Shown: piece after piece, positions 54,813 to 63,554 of the stretch | Layout: the number at the start of each line of letters is the position of its first letter | Position numbering within the stretch: the first letter of the stretch is position 1 | IMG/VR virus record: IMGVR_UViG_3300008740_000001 | Coordinates: 62,001-126,000 of that record | Length of the DNA stretch: 64,000 nucleotides | Origin: a virus | Reading direction: 5' to 3' (one strand) | Position numbers and translations under genes: made by a program | The notes under the pieces: generated by a model | The model's input: only the letters and a program-made list of their open reading frames with translations | Told to the model about the DNA's origin: nothing | The model's database searches: none

Positions 54813-57299
54813 ATGTCATATAACTTAATGTCAGGTAGCGTAGAGTTCATCGGTGATACTCTCGGCCAAGTAGAAGATATTGTAAACGTGCACACAGCAC
54901 AGACTATTAGTGGTGCAAAAACGTTTAACAACATCACCGCATCCGGCGGAAACCCGGTTGGGCTCACTGTCGTGGGCCAACTTTCAATAGATCAGGATAT
55001 TATCCACGCCGGCGATAACGATACTAAACTCAATTTTCCCGGCGCCAATGAAGTCCGCCTTTATGCGGGAAATCAGAATTTCCTTCAAGTCAAGGACACT
55101 ACAGGGGTTGATATCAACAAAGCCGCAGATGACACCGGACATTTCACTTGGTGGGCGAAAAGTACTTTTAATTCTAAACAGTTCTATCTAGACGCAGATC
55201 TTGGCACGGTTTCCATCGGAGGTGCCACACCACTAGATGATAGTGTTAAGGTTCATATTTCTGGAAGCGCCGGAGCAGCTGAAGATCCAATTCCGGCCCT
55301 GTTAGCTGTTGGTGACAGAAAACATCCTGTTCTAGCTGTTTCTGGAAATGTGTACGGTCGCGGCGCGAGCGACTGGAAGATCGAGATGTCGGGCGTGTTA
55401 AAGACAAACAGGCCTATTCTGCTCGAAGGCCCAAGTGCCAATCTTGTTTCAGCGGGCCCCATTAGTGCGTCTATTGTACAAGCCAGCCAACTCTCTGGGG
55501 CCCTCAATAATCTTGATTCGCAGTCACTATATTACATGAATGCAGGATCCCCCGGAGCAGAAAAGTATCTAGCAGTGAAACTGGATGCCGATGAGGGTCT
55601 TACCAAAACTGCTTCTGGTCTTGCGCTAGACATCCACAGCATAGCCACAGTGGGCTCTATTAATACGAGCACATCGGGACAAGATTTTATTGCAATTTCG
55701 GATAACGACGATAGCAACTCTATAAAGAAAATGGGCGTTGGTTCTCTTCTCGCCCTCACTATGGATCCTTCAGTAAACAACCTAGGTTCAGGAGGCCAAG
55801 TTGCTAAAACAGTCACAACCCGCGTACCTCAGTTTAGGTCGATTGTCGGCGGAACCGGAATTACTGTTGCGACAAACACTAACGACCTTACTATTAATGC
55901 TGCAGTTGCCGGCGCCGGCGGTGATCATGGAATGGTTACTTATAACTATACCGGCTCTACCACTGGAGCCGCATGGTTACGTTATGATCCTACTCCGAAT
56001 GATCCTACATCAATCTGGGCATCTGGCAATCCCGCGAAAAGCCATGTTCCTGAAGCAGTTAACGGAACTTTTCAAGTTGGTGATTCGGGGTTCTTGACGG
56101 CTTTTACTGGTTCGGTACACGTCACCGGCGCCGCCGCACTGGGCGACAATACCGTCCTTTTCGACGTGTCAAGCAACACGGTGCCTTCAATATTCTTTGT
56201 GAGCGCCTCTTCCAACGCTGGATACGTCGGGATTGGCGGGGATGGTCTCCATGTACCGGCCCACACTCTTTCTGTAAAAGGTAATGTTAATGTCACAAGC
56301 TTTGTGTCCGCCTCCGGCTTCTCTGGCGATGGATCGAACCTTGCAAACGTTCCCATCACGCCCGCAGGCCCAGCCAATGCGCTGCAGCTAAACCAATCTG
56401 GCAGCATCGGAGGATCCGGCGATCTTCTGTTGAAAAGGACAGAGACTCCAGCCCAGAGCGAGATGAGTCTAATAGGTAATTTGACTTGTACAAGTTTCGT
56501 TTCAGCCTCTGGTTTCGCCGGCGATGGTTCAAACATCACAGGCCTACCCGCGTCTGTCGCTGGTCCGCATAACTCAATTCAGGTTAATCGCAGCGGTTCT
56601 CTCCATGGCGATCCCATGTTTAAGGCTATAGCTGCAACTGCACCCGGCGGTGGCGACGAGGTTAGATTGTTCCTTACGGGTACCCTTACAGCCACAGAGG
56701 TTTCTTCTTCTGGAGGATTCAAAGCTGGTGGTTTCGGCGGGAATAACGCTTCTTATGACTTGTATAATTTGGGCGGGGCCAAGATTGCCGATCTTAGACT
56801 TTGGGACGGCGCCGCCCTGACTCTTTATGATTCCGGCAACGCGAGAGCACAACTGGCAATCGGCATGGAGAGCGACGGCCAGCTACAACTAAAAACTCAA
56901 GGTGGTCAAACTTACTTCCATGCATCAGAAATGGACACCATAATCAGCGGAAGCGCCATCCGGCTTCAAGGCGCCGTCCATGTGAATTCGAGCATCAAAA
57001 CTGCCAATTATATCCTTGATGTAGAAGATCGAGTGGTAATCTTTAATTCACCGCATGGCCTCACCGCCTCCTTGCCAAAAATCACAGCGGAAAATGTCGG
57101 AGTTGTATATACTATCAAGAATATTAATACGGGCGCCGTTAAGATAACCGGAAGTGGTGATCCGCCTCTTGGTCCACAGAATATTGACGGAAATGAGTAC
57201 GTAACAATTCCCCAGACATCAGGGATGGGCAAATACAGGACCGTAACGGCTGTTGATACGGGAGCGGACTACGATTGGATCATCATTGGCGAGAACTAA
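54813..57299 (+). CDS. Large fibre-like structural protein
   Basis: This 828-residue protein starts MSYNLMSGSVEFIGDTLGQV, then HTAQTISGAKTF, a motif widespread in phage fibre proteins. The shaft carries repeated VNVTSFVSASGFSGDGSNL and LTCTSFVSASGFAGDGSNI units (residues about 490-590). A LYDSGNARAQLAIGMESDGQ stretch follows. The end has YTIKNINTGAVKITGSGD, then a variant tip ending DWIIIGEN, distinct from the WFVF/WRVF tips upstream. It probably forms a separate fibre type. It is the last fibre gene before the scaffold gene. Confidence 0.68.
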   Translation: MSYNLMSGSVEFIGDTLGQVEDIVNVHTAQTISGAKTFNNITASGGNPVGLTVVGQLSIDQDIIHAGDNDTKLNFPGANEVRLYAGNQNFLQVKDTTGVDINKAADDTGHFTWWAKSTFNSKQFYLDADLGTVSIGGATPLDDSVKVHISGSAGAAEDPIPALLAVGDRKHPVLAVSGNVYGRGASDWKIEMSGVLKTNRPILLEGPSANLVSAGPISASIVQASQLSGALNNLDSQSLYYMNAGSPGAEKYLAVKLDADEGLTKTASGLALDIHSIATVGSINTSTSGQDFIAISDNDDSNSIKKMGVGSLLALTMDPSVNNLGSGGQVAKTVTTRVPQFRSIVGGTGITVATNTNDLTINAAVAGAGGDHGMVTYNYTGSTTGAAWLRYDPTPNDPTSIWASGNPAKSHVPEAVNGTFQVGDSGFLTAFTGSVHVTGAAALGDNTVLFDVSSNTVPSIFFVSASSNAGYVGIGGDGLHVPAHTLSVKGNVNVTSFVSASGFSGDGSNLANVPITPAGPANALQLNQSGSIGGSGDLLLKRTETPAQSEMSLIGNLTCTSFVSASGFAGDGSNITGLPASVAGPHNSIQVNRSGSLHGDPMFKAIAATAPGGGDEVRLFLTGTLTATEVSSSGGFKAGGFGGNNASYDLYNLGGAKIADLRLWDGAALTLYDSGNARAQLAIGMESDGQLQLKTQGGQTYFHASEMDTIISGSAIRLQGAVHVNSSIKTANYILDVEDRVVIFNSPHGLTASLPKITAENVGVVYTIKNINTGAVKITGSGDPPLGPQNIDGNEYVTIPQTSGMGKYRTVTAVDTGADYDWIIIGEN

Positions 57300-57335
57300 A
57301 ACATAGTGCAAAAATGTCATTTACAGTTTTTACTT

Positions 57336-57346
57336 ACTATTTAAAA
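57336..57346 (+). promoter_or_regulatory. ACTATTTAAAA element (candidate late promoter)
   Basis: A variant of the recurring element, 37 bases before the gp22 start at 57384. It could drive gp22 and gp23 together, since no copy lies between those two genes. Confidence 0.45.
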
Positions 57347-57383
57347 GATGAAGAAATCTAATTTTGTTACTAGGAGTATTTGA

Positions 57384-58433
57384 ATGTCTTCGTTGTTAGA
57401 ACAGGCTATTATAGACGCTACCGCGCTTAAAGAGGCGGCCTTAAAAAATGCCGAAACGGCTGTGTTGGAAAAGTATGCCCCCGAAGTCAAGAAGGCTGTC
57501 GAGTCCCTCTTGGAGCAAGAGGTTGATCCGATGGCAGATCCAATGGCTATGGGTGCACCTCCGGCCGACATGGGAATGGAGACAGATGTTGACGCGCCCT
57601 TAGCAGCTACAGATGGAGAAGAGATGTGCCCATGCCCCGATGACGGTGAAGAGCAGGAGATTGAAGTGAACTTTGCAGAACTTGAAAAGATGATTTCTGG
57701 AGATCAGGAGCCGGCCGAAGATCAGCAAGATCTGGCTGCTGCAATTCCGGTCCAAGAAGAAATTGAACTCTCCGAAGATGTTCTTGATGCCCTGCTCAGC
57801 GAGGTAGGCAACGATTGTACAGCAGAAAACGACGACGGACAGGAACAAGAGGAACTTGAAGAGTCAGACGCGTCAGACGAAAACCTCGAAGAGTCCCTAG
57901 AAGACATCATAGAAAAGATGGTTGTCGACATGGCCTCCAGAAAAACTGGTTGGCTAGGCGCAGCCGAAGGCGAAATTGCACACGAAGCTGAGCTTGAGTT
58001 AGCTCGTCGCCAATCCACAGAATTTAAAGAAGAGAACGCAGCGCTCAAGAAGGCAGTTGCAGATTTGCAGGAAAAGCTTACTAAGTATGAAGCCACGTTC
58101 TCTCAAGTGAAAACCAAATTAGAAGAAACCAATCTTACAAACGCAAGATTATTATACGCGAACCGTATTTTGAACAGCAGCTCCTTGAATGAGCGGCAAA
58201 AGAACAAAATTGTTGAAGCTATTTCAAAGGCAGGTTCAGTTAAAGAAGCAAAGGTTATTTATGAGACCCTTCAAGACACAGTGGGTTCTGCGCCGGATCG
58301 ACGCGGACCACAATCACTGCGTGAGGCAGTCACCAGACCTTCTTCTATAATGTCTCTTCGGGAAAACCGAAACAGGCAAAATTCTGATCCACAAGCTGAG
58401 AGAATGCAAATTCTCGCAGGAATTAAAAAATAA
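57384..58433 (+). CDS. gp22: Prohead core scaffold protein gp22
   Basis: This 349-residue protein lies directly before the major capsid gene, the position of T4 gp22 (269 residues). The N-terminus (residues 1-50) is helical, with two ALK/AVE-type stretches, and then comes a very acidic, partly disordered region (residues about 55-190, rich in Glu, Asp, Ala, Met). A long coiled-coil helix follows (residues 195-300, including ENAALKKAVADLQEKLTKYE), with a basic tail. The ending GIKK is typical. It builds the inner core that shapes the prohead and is degraded by gp21. Several L-x-E type sites are present in the acidic region. Identity rests on position and composition more than on sequence. Confidence 0.8.
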   Translation: MSSLLEQAIIDATALKEAALKNAETAVLEKYAPEVKKAVESLLEQEVDPMADPMAMGAPPADMGMETDVDAPLAATDGEEMCPCPDDGEEQEIEVNFAELEKMISGDQEPAEDQQDLAAAIPVQEEIELSEDVLDALLSEVGNDCTAENDDGQEQEELEESDASDENLEESLEDIIEKMVVDMASRKTGWLGAAEGEIAHEAELELARRQSTEFKEENAALKKAVADLQEKLTKYEATFSQVKTKLEETNLTNARLLYANRILNSSSLNERQKNKIVEAISKAGSVKEAKVIYETLQDTVGSAPDRRGPQSLREAVTRPSSIMSLRENRNRQNSDPQAERMQILAGIKK

Positions 58434-58459
58434 CATAACATTCAAGGAGAAAATTAATA

Positions 58460-60304
58460 ATGTCTATTTTAACAAAATTAACTGAAGGCATCGTTGATCG
58501 TGATCTCTCTAAAGAATCGCACGCACTTCTGACGAAGTGGGAGCGTACTGGTCTTCTTGAAGGTTTGACCGATGACCGTTCGCGGTCGTCGATGGCCCGC
58601 TTGCTTGAGAACCAAGCCAAAGAGTTACTTCGTGAGGCATCTGCTATGTCCGCAGGTGACGTTGAAGGTTTTGCCGCTGTGGCATTCCCCATCGTCCGAC
58701 GCGTATTTGCAGGTCTGATCGCTAACGATTTGGTTTCAGTTCAGCCAATGAGCTTGCCATCCGGTCTCATCTTCTTCTTAGACTTTAAGTTCAGCCCCAA
58801 CATCTCAGATGCGAACGATCTTTCTACAGATACGCGAATCACCGGTATGTTCGGTCAAACTAACGATAAGTCCATTTATGGTACTGATCAGGTCGGTAGC
58901 CAGATTACTGGTGGTGTCGATCTAGTCGGATCTCAAGGTGAAGACCTTAGTGGTCCGCGCACGACGGTAGGTTACGCTTATGGCGCATCCTCCGGTTCGT
59001 GTACGCTTCCCAATGGAACGGCAGCTGCTTCGCACATGCGTGCATCTTTCGGTATTTCCACTTCCACGGAAGCTCAGAAGAAGCTGGTTCTTTATGATCC
59101 AGACCTTATGGCCCTTTCCGGCTCTAGTACTGCGCGTGGCGTTGCTATTATCTCGGTTGCCAAGGCCAGTCTTACCGGTTCTAATGGTATTTCTGCTGAC
59201 TTTGACAACTTAGGTGCAATCAGTCTGCATGGTATCTCTAGTGTTACCGGTCTCGGTTCGGGCGCTAAGCTCGTCCGTCGCCTCACCCGTCCAGATCCAG
59301 ATCAGAAGGATCGTATTCTGTTCACCATTGTTGGTGCTTCTGGTTCTAGCGGTGTTTACGTCAACGGCTCCCCCGCCGCCGGCGTGCAGGTTGCGGCCTC
59401 CGGTGCTGTTGTTGCTGGTACAGCAATGACTGCTCGTTTCCCGATCAAGGATAACCTTACGTCGTCTACGGCGCTTGGTTCCGTTGTCGGTGCAACTCCG
59501 TGGGGACTTGAGAACGAGGCCTCGATCCCTGAGATCGACATTCAGGTGGACAGTATTGCTGTTACCGCGCAGACCAAGAAGCTCAAGGCTAAGTGGACGC
59601 CAGAGTTGGGACAGGATCTTAATGCCTATCACAACCTTGACGCCGAAGTCGAGCTTACCAGCATTCTCTCTGAGCAGATCGCTCTTGAGATTGATCGCGA
59701 GATCCTTGCTGACTTGATCCGTGGCGCCAGCGCTGCTACCTACTACTGGTCCCGTTCCCCGGGCATGTTCCTTAACAGGACTTCCGGTCAAGAGGTTGGT
59801 GCTAGCTCTGCTGCTCCTGACTTCACGGGTACAGTGTCTGAATGGTATGAGACTCTTGTCGAGACCGTTAATGATGTGTCTGCACAGATCCACCGTAAGA
59901 CTCTACGGGGTGGAGCAAACTTCTTGGTGACTTCACCAGAGGTTGCAAACATCCTTGAGTTCACCGCTGGGTTCCGCGCTAGCGTGACTGCAGATGATGA
60001 TCGTGGCACCGTTGGTGCTGTCAAGGTTGGTTCCTTGAGCAAGAAGTGGGATGTCCATGTTGACCCCTACTTCCCACGTAACGTCGTCTTGGTTGGTCGT
60101 CGTGGCGGTAGCTTCCTCGAAAGTGGCTACGTTTACGCCCCATACGTCCCGCTGCAGGTCACTCCTACCATCTTTGGCCCCGAAGACTTCGTGCCCCGTA
60201 AGGGCGTGATGACTCGTTATGCCAAGAAGATGGTTAGACCAGATATGTATGGTCTAGTCGTGGTTCGTGGCTTGGTTGGTGAGTCTGGTCAGAAGACTAG
60301 TTAA
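58460..60304 (+). CDS. gp23: Major capsid protein gp23
   Basis: This 614-residue HK97-fold capsid protein is longer than T4 gp23 (521). Signatures include the N-terminal leader MSILTKLTEGIVDRD and AFPIVRRVFAGLIANDLVSVQPM, equivalent to the VRRAIPNLIAFDICGVQPM region of T4. LIFFLDFKF follows, then the C-terminal RKGVMTRYAKKMVRPDMYGLVVVRGL. Possible gp21 cuts of L-x-E type end at Glu34, Glu50 and Glu59; the last (LRE|A) best matches where the T4 leader ends. The gene prefers CGT/CGC for Arg and GGT for Gly, unlike neighbours that use AGA and CGA, as expected for very high expression. An AAGGAG site and a strong terminator frame it. Confidence 0.95.
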   Translation: MSILTKLTEGIVDRDLSKESHALLTKWERTGLLEGLTDDRSRSSMARLLENQAKELLREASAMSAGDVEGFAAVAFPIVRRVFAGLIANDLVSVQPMSLPSGLIFFLDFKFSPNISDANDLSTDTRITGMFGQTNDKSIYGTDQVGSQITGGVDLVGSQGEDLSGPRTTVGYAYGASSGSCTLPNGTAAASHMRASFGISTSTEAQKKLVLYDPDLMALSGSSTARGVAIISVAKASLTGSNGISADFDNLGAISLHGISSVTGLGSGAKLVRRLTRPDPDQKDRILFTIVGASGSSGVYVNGSPAAGVQVAASGAVVAGTAMTARFPIKDNLTSSTALGSVVGATPWGLENEASIPEIDIQVDSIAVTAQTKKLKAKWTPELGQDLNAYHNLDAEVELTSILSEQIALEIDREILADLIRGASAATYYWSRSPGMFLNRTSGQEVGASSAAPDFTGTVSEWYETLVETVNDVSAQIHRKTLRGGANFLVTSPEVANILEFTAGFRASVTADDDRGTVGAVKVGSLSKKWDVHVDPYFPRNVVLVGRRGGSFLESGYVYAPYVPLQVTPTIFGPEDFVPRKGVMTRYAKKMVRPDMYGLVVVRGLVGESGQKTS

Positions 60305-60329
60305 TAACTCTAGCCAATAGCGATAAAGT

Positions 60330-60367
60330 AAAGCCCTCTTCCAGAATTCTGGGAGGGGGCTTTCTTT
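60330..60367 (+). terminator. Intrinsic terminator after the capsid gene
   Basis: A 15-base stem pairs AAAGCCCTCTTCCAG (60330-60344) with CTGGGAGGGGGCTTT (60349-60363). It includes two G-U pairs, has an AATT loop, and is followed by CTTT. It lies 26 bases after the gp23 stop. It probably ends the gp22-gp23 transcript and protects it from decay. Confidence 0.85.
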
Positions 60368-60437
60368 GTAAAAACACCGATCTGCCAAAAAATACCGCCG
60401 GCAATTTTTTGAGATTTTTGGTTTTGTGAATTTTCAA

Positions 60438-60450
60438 ACTACTTATATAA
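60438..60450 (+). promoter_or_regulatory. ACTACTTATATAA element (candidate late promoter)
   Basis: A recurring-element variant 24 bases before the ATG at 60475, downstream of the gp23 terminator. A fresh start of transcription is needed here for the neck genes. Confidence 0.5.
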
Positions 60451-60474
60451 ACAAACCACATAAGGAGATCCCCC

Positions 60475-60714
60475 ATGGGAAAGAAGAGAAAGATAATTGC
60501 ATATCCGCAGAAGTATGGACGTAAATACAAGTATTTGGCCCCGTCAGAGCCAGTAGAGGCCCCAGAGCCTGAGCCGGTTGTTGAACAGGCCCCAGAGCCT
60601 GCACCCGCACCAGCGCCGAAAGCGCCTGCACCTGCTCGCTCCACAAGGGCAAAGAGAGCAGTTAAGCCTAGGACTTCACGCGCCGCAAAAACAGAAACTA
60701 CAGAGACAGAGTAA
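60475..60714 (+). CDS. Small basic Pro/Ala-rich protein
   Basis: This 79-residue protein has an AAGGAG site. The N-terminus, MGKKRKIIAYPQKYGRKYKYL, is strongly basic. A Pro-Glu-Ala-rich stretch (residues 25-58) of alternating EP and AP repeats follows, and the C-terminus is Arg/Lys/Thr-rich. This bipolar layout looks like a disordered linker or a DNA-binding internal protein. I recognise the RKIIxYPKK-type start from small proteins near capsid genes of marine T4-like phages, without known function. Confidence 0.6.
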   Translation: MGKKRKIIAYPQKYGRKYKYLAPSEPVEAPEPEPVVEQAPEPAPAPAPKAPAPARSTRAKRAVKPRTSRAAKTETTETE

Positions 60715-60739
60715 AACCAGCCGGTTTCCTGATTCCCTA

Positions 60740-60750
60740 ACTACTTATGT
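60740..60750 (+). promoter_or_regulatory. ACTACTTATGT element (weaker candidate late promoter)
   Basis: A variant of the recurring element 16 bases before the gp13 start, just before the TAGGAGG ribosome site. It keeps ACTACTTAT but lacks the A-rich end, so it is the weakest copy. Confidence 0.35.
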
Positions 60751-60766
60751 CTAGGAGGAACTATGC

Positions 60767-62020
60767 ATGGCTGTGCCTACCTTAACCCCTGCTAGTAATA
60801 CTAGTGCTTCAAGACTGCCAGTAACGGGTAACGTTAGTAGCGTATCCGCAGCTTTGCCTTTTGGTATTTATTCGGCTAACACGGATTTTCTGTCTGGTGC
60901 AGCCGAACAAGTAGCTTATACTTATAAAAAGCTGGGCGGTGATATTCTTGACATAGAGCTTAAAGCAGACAACGTATATGCCAACTACGAAGAGGCATGT
61001 TTAGAATATTCGTATCTTATCAATACCCATCAGGCAAAGAATGTATTATCTGATATATTGGGGTATACAACAGGCACGTTTGACCACGACGGGAGCCTAA
61101 AAACAGGTCCCAGTAATTTAAATCTAAAGTATCCCAGATTTGAGTTTGCATATGCGCGCCGAGTAACAGATGCTATTTCAACAGAGGCCGGCTCGACAGG
61201 TGGCGTTCTCACTGAATATTCCGCCAGCTTTACTTTGGAGAATGCGAAGCAGGATTACGATCTGCAGACAATTATCTCATCTTCCGCAACTGACTCCGAT
61301 TCACCGTTTTATAACGCAGTTGGGAACAACAAGGTTACTATTCGTAGAGTTTATTATGTTTCCCCCCGCGCAATGTGGAGATTTTTTGGCTATTATGGCG
61401 GTGTAAGCGTTGTCGGCAACTTTAATACATATGGACAGTTTGCTGATGACTCGACTTTCGAGATTATTCCAACTTGGCAAAACAAGGCGCAGGCTATACA
61501 ATATGAAGACTCTATTTACACCCGTACATCGCACTATGCATATGAGATTGTCAATAATAAATTGAGACTTTATCCAGTTCCGTCCCAAGATTTCTCCCCG
61601 GGAAAAATGTGGGTTACTTTTACGATCAAGAAGGATCCTTGGGAAGAATATTCGGATAGAAAATCTGGTATTGGAGGAGTAAACAACGTTAATACGGCTC
61701 CGTTTGATAACATACCATACCAGAATATTAACGCTATTGGAAAACAGTGGATCCGGCGTTATGCGCTAGCCCTCTCAAAAGAGACTTTGGGTCAAGTAAG
61801 AGGTAAGTTTAGTACAGTTCCGATTCCGGGCGAAGCGGTAACCTTGAATCATTCGGAACTTTTGTCGCAAGCAAAAGAGGAGCAGGAGAAATTAAGAACG
61901 GAACTTAAAGAAGTGTTGGATCAGCTAACTTACAGTGCGCTAATGGAGGATGACGCCAAAATCGCAGAATCCGCCGGCCAGATTAATAGTGCGATTCCAA
62001 TGAAGATCTTTGTGGGGTAG
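60767..62020 (+). CDS. gp13: Neck (head-completion) protein gp13
   Basis: This 417-residue protein is longer than T4 gp13 (309). The N-terminal segment YTYKKLGGDILDIELKADNV, followed by NYEEACLEYSYL, matches the LG-x-P-V-I-E-I-x-V-D-D-x-Q-V-x-x-x-V-x-E-A start of cyanophage gp13. The C-terminal segment WIRRYALALSKETLGQVRGKF, with PIPGEAVTLNHSELL and a final helix, matches the WLxxYxxALIKxQWGxNLxKFxGVxLPG motif. It helps close the head after packaging, together with gp14. The order gp13-gp14-gp15-gp18 here matches T4. The ATG at 60767, not the out-of-frame ATG at 60763, is the start. Confidence 0.85.
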   Translation: MAVPTLTPASNTSASRLPVTGNVSSVSAALPFGIYSANTDFLSGAAEQVAYTYKKLGGDILDIELKADNVYANYEEACLEYSYLINTHQAKNVLSDILGYTTGTFDHDGSLKTGPSNLNLKYPRFEFAYARRVTDAISTEAGSTGGVLTEYSASFTLENAKQDYDLQTIISSSATDSDSPFYNAVGNNKVTIRRVYYVSPRAMWRFFGYYGGVSVVGNFNTYGQFADDSTFEIIPTWQNKAQAIQYEDSIYTRTSHYAYEIVNNKLRLYPVPSQDFSPGKMWVTFTIKKDPWEEYSDRKSGIGGVNNVNTAPFDNIPYQNINAIGKQWIRRYALALSKETLGQVRGKFSTVPIPGEAVTLNHSELLSQAKEEQEKLRTELKEVLDQLTYSALMEDDAKIAESAGQINSAIPMKIFVG

Positions 62021-62024
62021 GTAA

Positions 62025-62522
62025 ATGGCAGATGATAACAACAAATGGAAACAGCCTGCAGCACCACCGCCGCCTTTATTTACTGGAAAGCCCGAAAGGG
62101 ACTTAGTAAAACAGGTAAATGACGAACTGATTGAGAGAGTCATTGGCCAGACTGTTGTATATTACCCTATTGACATCGAACACACAAATTTCCATGATTT
62201 ATATGGTGAAGCGTTACGAAAAAGCTTCTTGCCTCCGGTAAGGGTTTACGCTTTGGTTGAGTTTGAGGGCATCAAGACAACATACACGCCCGGTATTGGG
62301 ATTGATAAAGAAGCCGGGATTATAGTTCACTTTCATAAGCGTAGATTGACCGAGGACCAAAATTTATATGTCCGCGAGGGAGATTTCTTGTTATATGGAG
62401 ATATTTACTACGAGATTGTGACGTTAACAGAGCCAAAACAGCTTTTTGGACAGATTGATCACCGAATTGAGATTTCGGCAAAGTGCATCAAGGCACGCGA
62501 GGGTATTTTTGATGGGAACTAA
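62025..62522 (+). CDS. gp14: Neck protein gp14
   Basis: This 165-residue protein is shorter than T4 gp14 (256). After a Pro-rich start, LVKQVNDELIERVIGQTVVYYP corresponds to the LIEDLV-x-E-A-I-x-I-Y-G-x-x-x-x-Y-I-P segment of related gp14. The C-terminus, REGDFLLYGDIYYEIVTLTE with LFGQIDHRIEISAKCIKAREG, matches the family's GD-x-I-Y-F...F-x-I-x-x-V...Y-x-L-x-C-x-x-F pattern. It forms the head-side connector with gp13. The gene overlaps the next start by 11 bases. Confidence 0.78.
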   Translation: MADDNNKWKQPAAPPPPLFTGKPERDLVKQVNDELIERVIGQTVVYYPIDIEHTNFHDLYGEALRKSFLPPVRVYALVEFEGIKTTYTPGIGIDKEAGIIVHFHKRRLTEDQNLYVREGDFLLYGDIYYEIVTLTEPKQLFGQIDHRIEISAKCIKAREGIFDGN

Positions 62523-63450
62523 TTTCATAAGTCCGAGAAAAGAGGCTGAAAGGTCGAATGAAGAGAACGAGAAAGAAGTTGTTGAGTTTTATATGGCGGC
62601 TTCTACTCTCGAAACTGTTGATAGGGCCTTTTTCGAGTTTCTTGATGAAACACTCGACCCGTTTATCTCCACTGGTACTGATTTTAAGAAAGTACCGGTT
62701 ATTTGGACCTCAGCAGAGCGTGCCTTCCAGATTAAGAGTGATAAAGATATTAGGGACAAAGATGGCAGAATCAAAATGCCGGTTATAACCATCGAAAGAA
62801 CATCGATCACTAAAGATTCTAGTCAGCATGGAAAATTGGTCGCCACCTTAGCCCCTTTGGAGACAATGAACGGCGGTAGTTGGGTTGTAGCAAGAAGGAT
62901 TCAGCATGAAAAAACTGCTCTTTTTGCAGCTAGCAATTCAGCGCGAAAAACATCCGAAAAGGCCCTAAATGGCGCCACGTCGACCCCCATAACTACAGGT
63001 AATGGCCAAAAGTGGTTTCCGGGCGAAAACAAGACAATTGTATATGAAACATTGTCTGTGCCCATGCCGGTATATGTAAACATGAATTACACCATAATTC
63101 TTAAGGCCCAATATCAGCAGCACATTAATGAAATGCTAATGCCATTTTTGACTAAAACGGGAAATTGGAATATTTTTGAATTAGAGCGCGATGGTCACGT
63201 ATATGAGGCCTTCTTGCCTAAAGAATTTGGCGCGAATAACAATGTTTCTGATTTGGGAGAAGATGAGAGAATGTACGAGACAAAGTTCGATGTGCGAGTG
63301 TTAGCTTATCTTATCGGCCAAGATGCTAACCAAGAGGGCCCCGAAATCGGTATTACAGAAAACATTGTCAAAGTTCGGCTGCCGCGTGAGCAGGTTATTT
63401 TTGAGGACCCCCATCCCAGAGCACATAAGGGTCAATTTTATAAAGAGTAA
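62512..63450 (+). CDS. gp15: Tail terminator / sheath stabiliser gp15
   Basis: I chose the ATG at 62512 (312 residues) because a GAGGG site precedes it and the upstream frame lies inside gp14. It resembles T4 gp15 (272 residues) at VPVIWTSAERAFQIKSDKD (T4 has VPITYASKEHFMMKL) and at VNMNYTIILKAQYQQHINEM (T4 has a YELSIFTRYEDDM segment), with a LMPFLT end of that helix. gp15 caps the tail tube and sheath and receives the head. Its place before the sheath gene matches T4 order. Confidence 0.8.
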   Translation: MGTNFISPRKEAERSNEENEKEVVEFYMAASTLETVDRAFFEFLDETLDPFISTGTDFKKVPVIWTSAERAFQIKSDKDIRDKDGRIKMPVITIERTSITKDSSQHGKLVATLAPLETMNGGSWVVARRIQHEKTALFAASNSARKTSEKALNGATSTPITTGNGQKWFPGENKTIVYETLSVPMPVYVNMNYTIILKAQYQQHINEMLMPFLTKTGNWNIFELERDGHVYEAFLPKEFGANNNVSDLGEDERMYETKFDVRVLAYLIGQDANQEGPEIGITENIVKVRLPREQVIFEDPHPRAHKGQFYKE

Positions 63451-63473
63451 AATGGAGATTGAGGCAAACGGTT

Positions 63474-63484
63474 ACTATTTATTA
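63474..63484 (+). promoter_or_regulatory. ACTATTTATTA element (candidate late promoter)
   Basis: A recurring-element variant 70 bases before the sheath start at 63555, farther than the other copies. It probably drives the tail sheath gene and what follows outside the window. Confidence 0.4.
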
Positions 63485-63554
63485 TACGATAAGGCTCGAT
63501 ATGTGTAGAGAGCGTTTTGCTAAATAAAGTTTGTTTTTAAGGAGTTAAATTAAT

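Noticed and set aside
59210-59893. Minus-strand ORF of 227 codons inside the capsid gene
   Set aside because: It is a product of strong codon bias in gp23; the encoded sequence has no recognisable domain or start signals.
63452-63508. 18-codon ORF after gp15 behind GAGTAAA
   Set aside because: Very short, with a weak ribosome site, and it contains the candidate promoter element; more likely non-coding.
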